From NCBI RefSeq assembly GCF_018614975.1, contig NZ_JAGGNR010000008.1, positions 186,001 through 250,000 on the forward strand: a stretch of DNA of 64,000 bases, written 5' to 3'. Below, in pieces: positions 37,576 through 46,173 of this stretch. Numbering within the stretch: position 1 is the stretch's first letter; each line of letters starts with the position of its first letter. Under the pieces are notes generated by a model. It was not told the DNA's origin, searched no databases, and worked only from the letters and a program-made list of their open reading frames with translations. The stretch comes from Paenibacillus polymyxa (lineage in GTDB: Bacteria > Bacillota > Bacilli > Paenibacillales > Paenibacillaceae). Position numbers and translations under genes: made by a program.

Positions 37576-38598
37576 TCATTTCTCATCTCTGATCTTTAAT
37601 AACGCTTCGTCCAATGCGCCAACGACCTTGTCACACCACGCATCAAATTCCGGATCTTCGGTCTGTAACTCAGGATGCTCCAGAATGTGCTCAATCGTAC
37701 GTCGAATGCCCTGATCAGCTCTTGTCGTTGCTAGAAATTCCGGAACAAGCCGCTTCAGCTTGCTGTTATCAAACACAACGGTATTGGCTTTGTCACCCAG
37801 CAATCCGCCGCGAAGATCCTGATCACTGCATGCTGCCAAGAACTCAGAGGGTACATGTACCGCATGAAGCTTAACACCCAACACGCCAGCTATAATCTCA
37901 TGAATCTGATTCCAGGTGACGGATTCATCTGAGGTGATATGTACCGATTCACCAATGGCATGGATATTTCCCATAAGCCCGATGAACCCTTTGGCAAAAT
38001 CAGTATTGTGCGTGATGGTCCACAGTGAGGTACCATCTCCATGGATGATAACGGGTTTGCCTTCACGTATACGCTTGAGAACCTGCCAGCTGCCTTGAGC
38101 ACCATGAACACCGAGAGGTACCGATTTGTCGCCATACGTATGGCTCGGACGCACGATGGTCACCGGAAATCCATGCTCACGGTATTGTTTCATCAGATAG
38201 TCTTCACAGGCAATCTTGTTGCGAGAATACTCCCAGTATGGATTCGATAAGGGCGTACCTTCCGTGATCCGGTAATCAGCCAGGGGAGTCTGATACGCTG
38301 ATGCTGAACTTATAAAAATAAACTGCTTGGTTTTATCCTTGAACAAACGGTAATCTCGCTCCAATTGAGACGGTACAAAAGCGATAAAATCCGCCACAAC
38401 ATCAAATTCCAGATCAGCTATCAGTTCCGCTACACGTGCCTCGTCATTAATATCCGCTTGAAGTACCTTGACTTCTGCTGGCAACTCATCGTTCCGATTG
38501 CCGCGATTAATCAAATAAAGCTCACAGCCTTGCTGTGCAAGCATCTCCGTAATGGCCGTACTGATGGTGCCTGTCCCTCCAATAAATAGCGCTTTCAT
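37576..38598 (-). CDS. NAD-dependent epimerase/dehydratase (extended SDR)
   Basis: This 340-residue protein has a Rossmann fold with the GGTGTIS nucleotide motif at residues 8-14, the ADINDEARV acidic turn, FISSASAYQTP with the catalytic Ser, and YWEYSRNKIACE with the catalytic Tyr-x3-Lys pair. It belongs to extended short-chain dehydrogenases acting on nucleotide sugars or related substrates. AGGAGGTGG precedes the ATG. It lies upstream of treR with a 16-bp gap. The substrate is unknown. Confidence 0.88.
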   Translation of the reverse strand: MKALFIGGTGTISTAITEMLAQQGCELYLINRGNRNDELPAEVKVLQADINDEARVAELIADLEFDVVADFIAFVPSQLERDYRLFKDKTKQFIFISSASAYQTPLADYRITEGTPLSNPYWEYSRNKIACEDYLMKQYREHGFPVTIVRPSHTYGDKSVPLGVHGAQGSWQVLKRIREGKPVIIHGDGTSLWTITHNTDFAKGFIGLMGNIHAIGESVHITSDESVTWNQIHEIIAGVLGVKLHAVHVPSEFLAACSDQDLRGGLLGDKANTVVFDNSKLKRLVPEFLATTRADQGIRRTIEHILEHPELQTEDPEFDAWCDKVVGALDEALLKIRDEK

Positions 38599-38644
38599 TT
38601 CGCCACCTCCTGATCCATTTTACCCACTTTTCCATGATATCACG

Positions 38645-38692
38645 CACCAAAAGAAGGAGCAAAGCTCGGTGACCCGAAACCTTGCTCCTTCT
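38645..38692 (-). terminator. Terminator of the cupredoxin gene
   Basis: On the minus strand AGAAGGAGCAA and TTGCTCCTTCT form a stem around a GC-rich loop, followed by TTTGG. It lies directly after the cupredoxin stop. Confidence 0.8.
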
Positions 38693-38694
38693 GC

Positions 38695-39120
38695 TTAGAC
38701 GACCTTAATCGTTGCGTATATCATATACATACCACAGTGAATTTCGTATTCGCCCTTTGGCAGATCTTTGTCGACCGTATAATAATTGGGTCCCTTTTGC
38801 ATATATAGATCCATACCAAGCTTTTGTGATCCCACTGATTTGACATGTGTTACCGACTTGGTCAGAATAAAGTTGATTTTGGTCGGTACACCAGCTTTCA
38901 CCTCAATAACGTCTGGTCCAAAACCATCGTTGCTCACGTCCACATCAATGACTTCATATCCCTTCAAATCCTCCGGTGTCTCGGCTTGTGCAGTTACAGC
39001 ACTTCCTGATCCCGGGGATACGTCTTTGCCCATAAAATAAACCAAAAATGATCCAAGCAGTACAACAACGGTCAGACCCAGCGTTAACCAAGGCCATGTT
39101 TTTCCAAACCAGCTTTTCAT
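38695..39120 (-). CDS. Membrane-anchored cupredoxin-domain protein
   Basis: This 141-residue protein starts at the ATG at 39120 behind GAGGAG. A single N-terminal membrane helix (LTLGLTVVVLLGSFLVYFM, about 12-30) anchors it outside, followed by a cupredoxin beta-sandwich (about 60-141). The C-terminal EIHCGMYMIYATIKV carries the Cys and Met copper-ligand positions, and THVKSV near 95 supplies a His, so copper binding is likely. It probably acts in extracytoplasmic copper handling or electron transfer. It is a single gene with its own terminator. Confidence 0.85.
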   Translation of the reverse strand: MKSWFGKTWPWLTLGLTVVVLLGSFLVYFMGKDVSPGSGSAVTAQAETPEDLKGYEVIDVDVSNDGFGPDVIEVKAGVPTKINFILTKSVTHVKSVGSQKLGMDLYMQKGPNYYTVDKDLPKGEYEIHCGMYMIYATIKVV

Positions 39121-39251
39121 ATAAACACTCCTCATTCGATGTCCCATCTATATTCAATCCACAGACGGATGTGTTCTTTAAGCATACCTGATTCGCATGA
39201 CAATGAAAATGACTCCTCTGGGCTATTGCGATTGAGCAAGAATAACTCATT

Positions 39252-39277
39252 AAAAAAAGCCTGATTTCTCAGGCTTA
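39252..39277 (-). terminator. Terminator of the DMT transporter gene
   Basis: On the minus strand AAGCCTGA and TCAGGCTT form a tight hairpin followed by TTTTTTA. Confidence 0.9.
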
Positions 39278-39324
39278 TTACGGGTATTCCCGCTCATGCT
39301 CCTCAATATCCCTTTTCGTGTGAA

Positions 39325-40278
39325 TCAGGAATAGATCGGTTTACTGCGACTTCGTCTCATTCGTAATTTGTACAACTCTGGCAGGGCAACGCCAATGAGC
39401 ACAATGATCACTCCGAACCATTGCAATCCGCTGACATGCTCATGAAGCACGATAGAGGATAGCAGTACTGCAATTGGAAGCTCCACTGCGCCCAGGATTC
39501 CGGCCATATCGCCTCCAATATGCGGAACGCCGATAGCGAACAGTACTGGTGGAATGAAAGCCCCGAAGAATCCAAGCAACAATCCAAATACAAGCAACTG
39601 GCTCCAGATCAATCCGTTAAAAAGGAATGTCGGCGGGAATAAAATGCACAGCAGGATCAATCCGCCTGTAACCATCCACGCACTGCGGAAGGCTGGATGC
39701 GCTGAAGGAACGGCTTTGCCGCTGAACAATACAAACAGGGAATAACTTACGGCTGCCATTAGTCCAAGCGCAATACCCAGACCGTTGAACTCACCCAAAC
39801 CCTGTTCCAGGAAACCCGCTGCCAGCAATGTTCCACCAAACAGAATGATTAACGTCAGGAACGTGACTTTGTCTGGACGTTGACGTTTGCTTATCGCCTG
39901 AATCAATACGCTAATCCATGTGAACTGGAACAACAGGATAATGGCAAGTGAAGCCGGGATATAACGTAAAGACTGATAATACACGAGACCAGTAATTACC
40001 GTTGGTGTTCCGGCTGCCATCAATATCAGACGTTGTTTCCACGTCAACCGCTGGAATACCTGTGCCACGGCTCCTGATGCTTTGCCATTTGCCTGTGACT
40101 TGCGTTTTGTTCTAAATCTTGTGTATAGCGCCAGCATCCAGGATAGAAGAAAACCCGTGATCAGTTGTGCTCCCACAACCTCTCCAAGTTTATATCCTTC
40201 GCCATACGCCAGAACCACAATCGTGGATAATATGCCATAGCTCATCGCTCCCGCGAGAACGGACAGATAATATTTCAT
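39325..40278 (-). CDS. EamA/DMT-family transporter under riboswitch control
   Basis: This 317-residue integral membrane protein has ten hydrophobic helices in two EamA repeats (first ending around 150, second with GLGIALGLMAAVSYSLFVLF and GILGAVELPIAVLLSSIVL). The ATG at 40278 follows CAGGAGG; longer in-frame starts would lie in the leader. DMT proteins often export metabolites. The leader holds a purine-type riboswitch and terminator and a consensus promoter, so the substrate may be a purine or related compound (inference). Confidence 0.9.
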   Translation of the reverse strand: MKYYLSVLAGAMSYGILSTIVVLAYGEGYKLGEVVGAQLITGFLLSWMLALYTRFRTKRKSQANGKASGAVAQVFQRLTWKQRLILMAAGTPTVITGLVYYQSLRYIPASLAIILLFQFTWISVLIQAISKRQRPDKVTFLTLIILFGGTLLAAGFLEQGLGEFNGLGIALGLMAAVSYSLFVLFSGKAVPSAHPAFRSAWMVTGGLILLCILFPPTFLFNGLIWSQLLVFGLLLGFFGAFIPPVLFAIGVPHIGGDMAGILGAVELPIAVLLSSIVLHEHVSGLQWFGVIIVLIGVALPELYKLRMRRSRSKPIYS

Positions 40279-40356
40279 TGTGAATAAACCTCCTGATGAT
40301 AAGAAAAATACGCCCGCATGTTGGTTCATGCCAAGGTCACAGATACCATCTAAATG

Positions 40357-40413
40357 CAAAAAATCCTAACTACGAGCAAGGAATACATTGATTCCTTGGC
40401 ATCGTAGTTAGGA
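40357..40413 (-). terminator. Riboswitch-controlled terminator
   Basis: On the minus strand TCCTAACTACGA and TCGTAGTTAGGA close a stem, extended by CCAAGGAAT/ATTCCTTG, and TTTTTTG follows. The 5' arm contains the aptamer's P3 and P1 3' strands, so a folded aptamer should prevent termination (an ON switch). Confidence 0.9.
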
Positions 40414-40478
40414 AGTATAGGCTTCCCGTAGAGACCCTCGCCCTGTGTACACTTTCGGCCTGCGAGGTTATACGAAAT
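40400..40478 (-). promoter_or_regulatory. Variant purine-class riboswitch aptamer
   Basis: Minus-strand layout: P1 TCGTA (40475-40471) / TACGA (40406-40402); J1/2 TAAC; P2 CTCGC (40466-40462) / GCGAG (40441-40437); J2/3 GGTCTCTAC (40436-40428); P3 GGGAAG / CTTCC (40427-40411); J3/1 TAAC (40410-40407). The T-C-T-A-C of J2/3 and the ACTA around the P1 junction match guanine-class riboswitches, including the ligand-pairing C. Differences are a C at the flipped-out position of J2/3, one extra base in J3/1, and loops lacking the usual L2/L3 sequences. The ligand is unknown. Confidence 0.78.
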
Positions 40479-40521
40479 GATATATGCAATTTGATGTAAT
40501 TCGTGTGTGACGACTTTTCAT

Positions 40522-40550
40522 ATATTACATGGGAGGTGAGATGGTGTCAA
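40522..40550 (-). promoter_or_regulatory. Promoter of the riboswitch-DMT transcript
   Basis: TTGACA (40550-40545), a 17-bp spacer and TAATAT (40527-40522) on the minus strand place the start near 40514, giving about 35 nt before the aptamer. Confidence 0.85.
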
Positions 40551-40572
40551 CCCTATTCCGTATAAAAAAACG

Positions 40573-42792
40573 TCATGTTCGATTGGAGCCTGAGGAATCC
40601 CACTCCAATGTTTGCTGTAAACCTGCCTTCAATCCATCCAGATCCAGTCCATCCACAGCAAAAGCCTCACGGATCAAAGGCGGCGCGACAAATTCATCAT
40701 ACTTGCCCAGATAAGGCGCTTCATCTTCAGCCAGTAACGCAGATGCGTCTTCAGCTGTTCGACACTCACTCATGATCTCGGCTAACAATGTTCGTTCGTC
40801 GACCTTGCCGGATACTACAAAATAATATGGCTCCATGGGCACAACCGAACGCAAGGCAAGTTTCTTGGACAGATTATGCTTCATCAGGCGCTCCAATGTA
40901 CGGAATGATTTACTTCCCACCCAAGGAAGAACGTACATCGAATCTCCCCCTGCCGGAATCACAACCTGCTTCAACAGTCCGCTTTCACGAGCTAGGCGGC
41001 GTGCCCGTTCAAGTCGATTGACGGCTTGCGGTGACAAGTAGGGATAGATGGTCGAGTCGGACAACACTTCACGCATTTTCTGTACCACCGACGTATGAAT
41101 ATCTCCTCCCGCTCCAAGCCATAACGTATCTACTTTTCCTTTCGCAGACTTCACATACACAGCCTTGTGCTTGTGATCGACCTCTTCCACTTTCCACAGT
41201 TTTCCTGCAAGCGAGAAACAATAGCCAGGTGGGGGTACGGTTGTAATCGAACCAATCTCTTCCGAGCCGTTTAGTACTTTATGTTCCTCATCGTCCTTAA
41301 ACACCGCATAGAAGCGATAATTATTCACAATCTTCTCACCTGTCAGACCGATGATCAATGTTCGATCCTCTGTCCATTGCAGATGATCTGTATCGATGAG
41401 GTAATTCAGGAATACCTGATATTGATCAGGTCTAATCAACGCAAAGGGAGCCAGCGAAAGGATGGCTTCTGCAAGATCTCTCGGCTCTGCCTCCCCCATA
41501 CTTTTCAACATGCTCATCGTCTGATGATAGAGTACACCTATGGGCATTTTGCGGGCTTCAAGCGGCTCGACCCACTTCGTTTTTACATACAGTTCGATAA
41601 CAGCAATCGCACGCATCAACGTCCACGGCATACGCGCTGGCAATTGCGCTTCCTCGTCCTCTTCCTCTGGACATACAAAAAGCATCTCCGATGCCATGTC
41701 CTCTCGTCTCCCTGAACGTCCCAGACGCTGTACAAAGCTGGACGCACTATACGGTGCACCGAGCTGAACCACACGTTCCAGCTCGCCCAGATCAATTCCC
41801 AGTTCAAGCGTGACCGTTGCCGCAGCAACCGCGGGACCCGATCCAGTGCGTAGGGCAGCTTCCGTCTCTTCCCTCAGCATGGCGGAGATACTTCCATGAT
41901 GCACATGGAACACATCACGTTCCTGTCTGCGAGCTGCGACCCGCCGCATCTCAAGAATGGTGACTTCTGCATCGGTACGGCTGTTGGTGAAGATCAGCGC
42001 TTTTTTGCGATGTGTACTCTCATAGATGAAGTCATAGTACGCTTTACGTGCGTTATGAAGCTGCTCCGCCTGCTCTTCATCCTGTGCATCTGGAAAAGAG
42101 AAATGTTCCACCCGCAGTCGCAGCTTGCGACCACCCGGTGAAGAGACCACATCCACCCCCTGCTGCGTTCCGGCAGCAAGCCAAGATGTAGCCGCATCAT
42201 AGTCACTAAGTGTAGCGGACAATCCGACTCTTCGCGGTGCACAGCCAGCCATACGCTCGATTCTGGCAAGCTCGCTGAGTACTTGAATGCCCCGATCCGC
42301 TCCCATGAAAGCATGCACCTCATCGATGATGACATACCGCAGGTCATGAAACAGCGCCGGAATTGCATTCGGTCGATTCATGAGCAGACCTTCCAGCGAT
42401 TCTGGCGTTATCTGGAGCACACCGGACGGATTTTTCATCAGTTTTGTTTTCTCCGCCTGAGGCACATCCCCGTGCCAATGCCAAACCGGAATATTCCCTT
42501 CGGATAACAGATCCTTAAGACGTTCGAATTGATCATTAATCAGGGCTTTCAGAGGTCCAATGTACAAAATGCCAACCGACTTGGAAGGCCGTTCATACAG
42601 CTCGGTCAATGCAGGAAAAAAAGCCGCCTCCGTCTTGCCGGAGGCTGTTCCCGCCGCAATCAGCATATGATGCGGGGTATGAAAACAGATATTGCAGGCC
42701 TCAATCTGGGCAGGACGAAGCGACTCCCATCTTTTTTTATATATAAATTCCTGAACAAACGGCGCCAGCCGGTAAAATAGATTATCACTCAT
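40573..42792 (-). CDS. Lhr-like superfamily 2 DEAD/DEAH-box helicase
   Basis: This 739-residue helicase has motif I AAGTASGKT (46-54), motif II DEVH (157-160), motif III SAT (192-194), and motif VI QRLGRSGRR (355-363), with a long C-terminal region of Lhr-like type. It closely resembles the helicase found with BREX/DISARM-type ATPase genes. It overlaps the preceding ATPase gene by 4 nt (ATGA), so the two are translated together. As the last gene of the TerB-ATPase-helicase operon it probably remodels DNA or RNA in a defence or repair complex (inference). No methylase or nuclease gene accompanies it. Confidence 0.9.
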   Translation of the reverse strand: MSDNLFYRLAPFVQEFIYKKRWESLRPAQIEACNICFHTPHHMLIAAGTASGKTEAAFFPALTELYERPSKSVGILYIGPLKALINDQFERLKDLLSEGNIPVWHWHGDVPQAEKTKLMKNPSGVLQITPESLEGLLMNRPNAIPALFHDLRYVIIDEVHAFMGADRGIQVLSELARIERMAGCAPRRVGLSATLSDYDAATSWLAAGTQQGVDVVSSPGGRKLRLRVEHFSFPDAQDEEQAEQLHNARKAYYDFIYESTHRKKALIFTNSRTDAEVTILEMRRVAARRQERDVFHVHHGSISAMLREETEAALRTGSGPAVAAATVTLELGIDLGELERVVQLGAPYSASSFVQRLGRSGRREDMASEMLFVCPEEEDEEAQLPARMPWTLMRAIAVIELYVKTKWVEPLEARKMPIGVLYHQTMSMLKSMGEAEPRDLAEAILSLAPFALIRPDQYQVFLNYLIDTDHLQWTEDRTLIIGLTGEKIVNNYRFYAVFKDDEEHKVLNGSEEIGSITTVPPPGYCFSLAGKLWKVEEVDHKHKAVYVKSAKGKVDTLWLGAGGDIHTSVVQKMREVLSDSTIYPYLSPQAVNRLERARRLARESGLLKQVVIPAGGDSMYVLPWVGSKSFRTLERLMKHNLSKKLALRSVVPMEPYYFVVSGKVDERTLLAEIMSECRTAEDASALLAEDEAPYLGKYDEFVAPPLIREAFAVDGLDLDGLKAGLQQTLEWDSSGSNRT

Positions 42793-44132
42793 AATTCAAA
42801 CTCCGCTAGGAAATCGTCCAGATCATCTGTATTTGCGGAAGCATCTGCCCCTTTACCCGTTTCCTGGGGTTTGGCTGCCCGCTCGCCAAGTAATTGAGTA
42901 TAAGTCACTTCAGGATTCTGGTGTAACGTATGCAATACATCCATAAAGTCCCGTACCACTTCACGCGTGGTCAGCAATTCATCCGCACCCAGTCGGTTCA
43001 CCGCCGTTTGCATAAAATCAACCAATTGTTCATCCGTCAGACTTGCACTGTATCCAAAATGCAGGGCATGAATCTGTCGCAGCTTCTGGAGCAGAATCAG
43101 AATCTCTTCATGCGATAACATCGCCAGCTTGAGGATCGGACCTGTGTAGTTCGCATACGCTTTGGCTGCATAACGACCATCAATAAGCCTGGAGCGAAGC
43201 GCTTCATAGCTGTATAATCCGCGCCGTTCATCCTCCACAAATTGCGGCGTACCGCCTACAAATATGCCCAGGTGCTCCGCCTTGCCCTGCATCGTATCAT
43301 TGAACATGGTCAGCAATTTCTCATAGTTGCTTTGACGAGAGACACTGTTTGTAATTTTGTACAGATTCACTGCTTCATCAATGAACAACAACAATCCTTT
43401 GTAACCAATGCGCGCTGTGAATTCAGACCATAGTTTGAAGTAGTCATACCAATTGTCATCGTCAATGATAACGCCAACAGCCAGTTCTTTTTTTGCTTCC
43501 GTTTTGGTTGCAAACTCTCCTCGAAGCCAGCGAAGCGCCGCCTGTTTGCGATCATCATCTGCCAGCTTGTACCCGTTCCAGTATGACGCCAGTACCTTGG
43601 CAAAATCAAAGCCGTGGACCAGATTCTGCATTTCCCCCGTCACTGCATAGATCTGCTTCTCTACCTCCAGAGGCAGAGCGGGATCATCCGGGCGCAGGTT
43701 CTGACTCTGCATCGTGGATTGTTGCAGCCCTGCGATCCATTTTTGCAAAATCGGCTCCAACGCTCCCCCATCCGGGCGTGTACGTGTAGACAGACGAGTC
43801 ATCAGTTCGCGATATGTGGCAAGTCCCTGCCCTTTGGTTCCCACCAGTCGGCGCTCCGGTGACAGATCGGCGTCTGCCACAACGAAATCCCGATCCATCG
43901 CATAATTACGAATCATTTGCAAAAGAAAGCTTTTTCCGCTGCCGTAACGCCCCGTAATGAGTTTAAACGCTGCGCCTCCCTCAGCGATATTGTCCATATT
44001 CCGCAAGATGGCTTCCACTTCCGGTTTCCGGCCAACAGCAATCTGCTCCAGTCCTATGCGCGGGACAACACCCGCTGTCAATGAATTTACAAGTGCGGTG
44101 GTCAGCCGCTTTGGTATTTTAAGTTCTGTCAC
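42789..44132 (-). CDS. BrxD-like P-loop ATPase (DUF2791)
   Basis: This 447-residue protein has Walker A GRYGSGKS (61-68) and Walker B LLLFIDE (247-253) followed by AVNLYK, as in the ATP-binding protein BrxD/DUF2791 of BREX-related loci. It starts at a GTG behind AGAGGTGA, six bases after the TerB-domain gene, and its stop overlaps the helicase start. Such ATPases belong to the AAA-like/STAND-related group coupled to a helicase partner. The last ~40 residues are acidic and low-complexity (GADASANTDDLDDFLAEFEL). It is likely the motor or switch subunit of the three-gene system (inference). Confidence 0.88.
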   Translation of the reverse strand: MTELKIPKRLTTALVNSLTAGVVPRIGLEQIAVGRKPEVEAILRNMDNIAEGGAAFKLITGRYGSGKSFLLQMIRNYAMDRDFVVADADLSPERRLVGTKGQGLATYRELMTRLSTRTRPDGGALEPILQKWIAGLQQSTMQSQNLRPDDPALPLEVEKQIYAVTGEMQNLVHGFDFAKVLASYWNGYKLADDDRKQAALRWLRGEFATKTEAKKELAVGVIIDDDNWYDYFKLWSEFTARIGYKGLLLFIDEAVNLYKITNSVSRQSNYEKLLTMFNDTMQGKAEHLGIFVGGTPQFVEDERRGLYSYEALRSRLIDGRYAAKAYANYTGPILKLAMLSHEEILILLQKLRQIHALHFGYSASLTDEQLVDFMQTAVNRLGADELLTTREVVRDFMDVLHTLHQNPEVTYTQLLGERAAKPQETGKGADASANTDDLDDFLAEFEL

Positions 44133-44138
44133 TGCGTA

Positions 44139-45770
44139 TCACCTCTTCACATGTTCGAACACATCTATATAATCAGGAACAATCCGATCACCATCAATCA
44201 GAAGATCACCGATCGTTTCCATAGCCACATCATTAATTTCATCCAGCAGAAGCGTAGGCATCGTTCCATATTGCTCAGCCAGACGCATCAGCTCCGTATC
44301 CGGGTTATCACCAATCAGAATGTGAATTGCTTGTATCTGCTGAGGGGATAGTTCCTTGGCAAAAAGCAGCCATTCTTCATCCAGATCAGCCTCAGCAGAC
44401 TCGTCCCACTGCAACCTAATCGGTTCTGCTGACACCCCTGTTGCTTCAGATGGTGCTGTATCCTCAACGAATGGAACACGCTCTTTAGAATCCTCTGGTA
44501 AACTCGCTATATACTGCGTCTTCATGACACCTTCTTCAATGATATGACGCTGAGTCTTAACAGCCGTTTCCGTTGTGTTGATCAGATTTATTTCAATCGT
44601 TGTGCTGTTTACGTTCTTATCTTCAGAAGAGTGATCATCCTCAATTGTAAGCGCCAATCGCACGTACTCACTTTCCTGCTGTAACGATGCCAATTTCTCT
44701 GTGTCAATACGAATCACCGGTTGTTCCACAGACTCCGCCTGCTCGGTCGCATATGTTTTGTCCAGGTAACGCTCAATCAGATTCGCAAGTTCGGGTTCAA
44801 GCGTCTGTCCTCGCAATCGGCCTCTGAATCCGAGCAGTTCACGAAGTTTATTTTCAGTACATCGATAGATCCGCGTAACCATCTGCACAAATTCAGCCTG
44901 TTCACCTACGGGCATATATCTGAACGATACCGATCTTCCATAGATCGAATCATCATAGACTGCTTTGCGAAACAGGATGCGCTCCATCGTGCGTTCATCG
45001 TTGGGGTCACACTCAGGCAACAGTCCAACTTGTCGCGTACGTTCCAGGTACGAATCAACCAAGGCCATGACCCGCGGGATGTACTGCTCCATCACTTCTT
45101 TGCCGCCATCTCTATAAAACTTGCTGAGTGTAATATCGTAATCATAGTATCTTTGCAGCATATTCAGCGAGATATCCGATACCTTATCCTGTAAAATACG
45201 TTGCAGCTCCCTATCCAGCAGCTCTGCTGGCAGGTAACCGCCCGAAAGGACCATGACCTCGGATAAGGACATCTCCATCTGATGGACCAGCACATAATCG
45301 ACCATCCACTCTTGCATATATATATTTAATTGGGGTAGCCGTTCACGGTAATTCACCCATAGCTGCTTCAATTGATCATAACCATCCTGAGGATTCTGCC
45401 AGCCAACGCCGTTAATTAACTCGTAGATATGAACAAATAGATAGGACAGATCGGTATCCGGGTATCTCCCCTGACGTACTTCCTTCCTCCAAAACATATA
45501 CCACTTGCGCTGGGCCTCATTCATCACGCCATACGTTGGCCAGTAACTCATAAAGGGAACCCACGGTGATACATCCCCCTCCATCTCTGCCCACTGCTTT
45601 GCTTCCTCTACAAAACGTTTCTCTGAGGACAATATGCCTCCACGATGCTGCATCGTAACATGTGCAGACTGCACAATGGTTGAACGATCAGGAACCGGAA
45701 CTGCTGCTGTTTCAGGTTCTTCACTCAGATCTATCTCCATAAATTCCAATTGTCTTGAGTTGTCTTTCAT
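44139..45770 (-). CDS. TerB-N / TerB-C domain protein
   Basis: This 543-residue protein carries a TerB N-terminal domain (about 50-240; PFMSYWPTYGVMNEAQRKWY, GRYPDTDLSYLFVHIYELIN, GYDQLKQLWVNYRERLPQL) and a TerB C-terminal domain (about 455-543; EWLLFAKELSPQQIQAI, LMRLAEQYGTMPTLLLDEIN), linked by an acidic, Ser/Thr-rich spacer. These domains occur in predicted Ter-linked DNA-processing and stress systems. It is the first gene of the operon. The visible ribosome site GGAGGAGGG is 14 nt from the ATG, so the start is slightly uncertain. It is not evidence of tellurite resistance. Confidence 0.87.
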   Translation of the reverse strand: MKDNSRQLEFMEIDLSEEPETAAVPVPDRSTIVQSAHVTMQHRGGILSSEKRFVEEAKQWAEMEGDVSPWVPFMSYWPTYGVMNEAQRKWYMFWRKEVRQGRYPDTDLSYLFVHIYELINGVGWQNPQDGYDQLKQLWVNYRERLPQLNIYMQEWMVDYVLVHQMEMSLSEVMVLSGGYLPAELLDRELQRILQDKVSDISLNMLQRYYDYDITLSKFYRDGGKEVMEQYIPRVMALVDSYLERTRQVGLLPECDPNDERTMERILFRKAVYDDSIYGRSVSFRYMPVGEQAEFVQMVTRIYRCTENKLRELLGFRGRLRGQTLEPELANLIERYLDKTYATEQAESVEQPVIRIDTEKLASLQQESEYVRLALTIEDDHSSEDKNVNSTTIEINLINTTETAVKTQRHIIEEGVMKTQYIASLPEDSKERVPFVEDTAPSEATGVSAEPIRLQWDESAEADLDEEWLLFAKELSPQQIQAIHILIGDNPDTELMRLAEQYGTMPTLLLDEINDVAMETIGDLLIDGDRIVPDYIDVFEHVKR

Positions 45771-45922
45771 AGAACGTTATCTCACCCTCCTCCAAGACAG
45801 AATACGAACAAGTGTATCCATAGGGATCATTATATCACTTGTCCTGTGTCTGCGGTGACGAAATTTAGACATTCCTGGACACAAAAAAAGAAGGCATTTC
45901 TGCCCTCTTTTCATCATGAAGT

Positions 45923-46112
45923 TATATACGTTCAATTAATGATTATTTACATTGCACTACGATGACAGAATAACCTTCCAATCGCTGTTATCCCCAGATT
46001 TTATCGATTCCCTTTTCTAAAGGGAAAAATCCGGTTATAAAGGCGAACGCTTCGCTTTTTCAGGTTTTTTCTGTCCTCTCCGTTAGGTGTAAATGATTAT
46101 TTCCACTTATAT
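45923..46112 (+). repeat. MITE-like palindromic repeat (copy E, fullest form)
   Basis: Imperfect inverted ends (TATATACGTTCAATTAATGA with ATTATTTCCACTTATATA, then ATTTAC / GTGTAAAT) bound a 190-bp element. Core blocks are ACTACGATGACAGAATAACC, TTCCAATCGCTGTTATCCCC, the hairpin CCCTTTTCTAAAGGG, a GCGAA-CGC-TTCGC hairpin, and TTTTTTCTGTCCTCTCCG. No ORF is present. It separates the heme oxygenase gene from the TerB operon. Confidence 0.82.
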
Positions 46113-46173
46113 AGATACCTTTTAAATGTGAAAAAATCTGCCCTATAGGCGTTTGGGTTGATGAAAAGGGATG

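Noticed and set aside
44139..45770. TerB domains read as a tellurite-resistance gene
   Set aside because: There are no terC, terD or terZ-type neighbours, and TerB-N/TerB-C proteins with an ATPase and helicase belong to a different context.
40573..45770. A complete BREX or DISARM locus
   Set aside because: pglX-type methylase, pglZ, brxA/B/C and DISARM drmA/B/C genes are all absent; only BrxD-like and Lhr-like parts are present.
22741..46112. Palindromic repeats considered as structured riboswitches or rho-independent terminators
   Set aside because: They occur in both orientations relative to genes, share terminal inverted repeats and lack a consistent place relative to a ribosome site.
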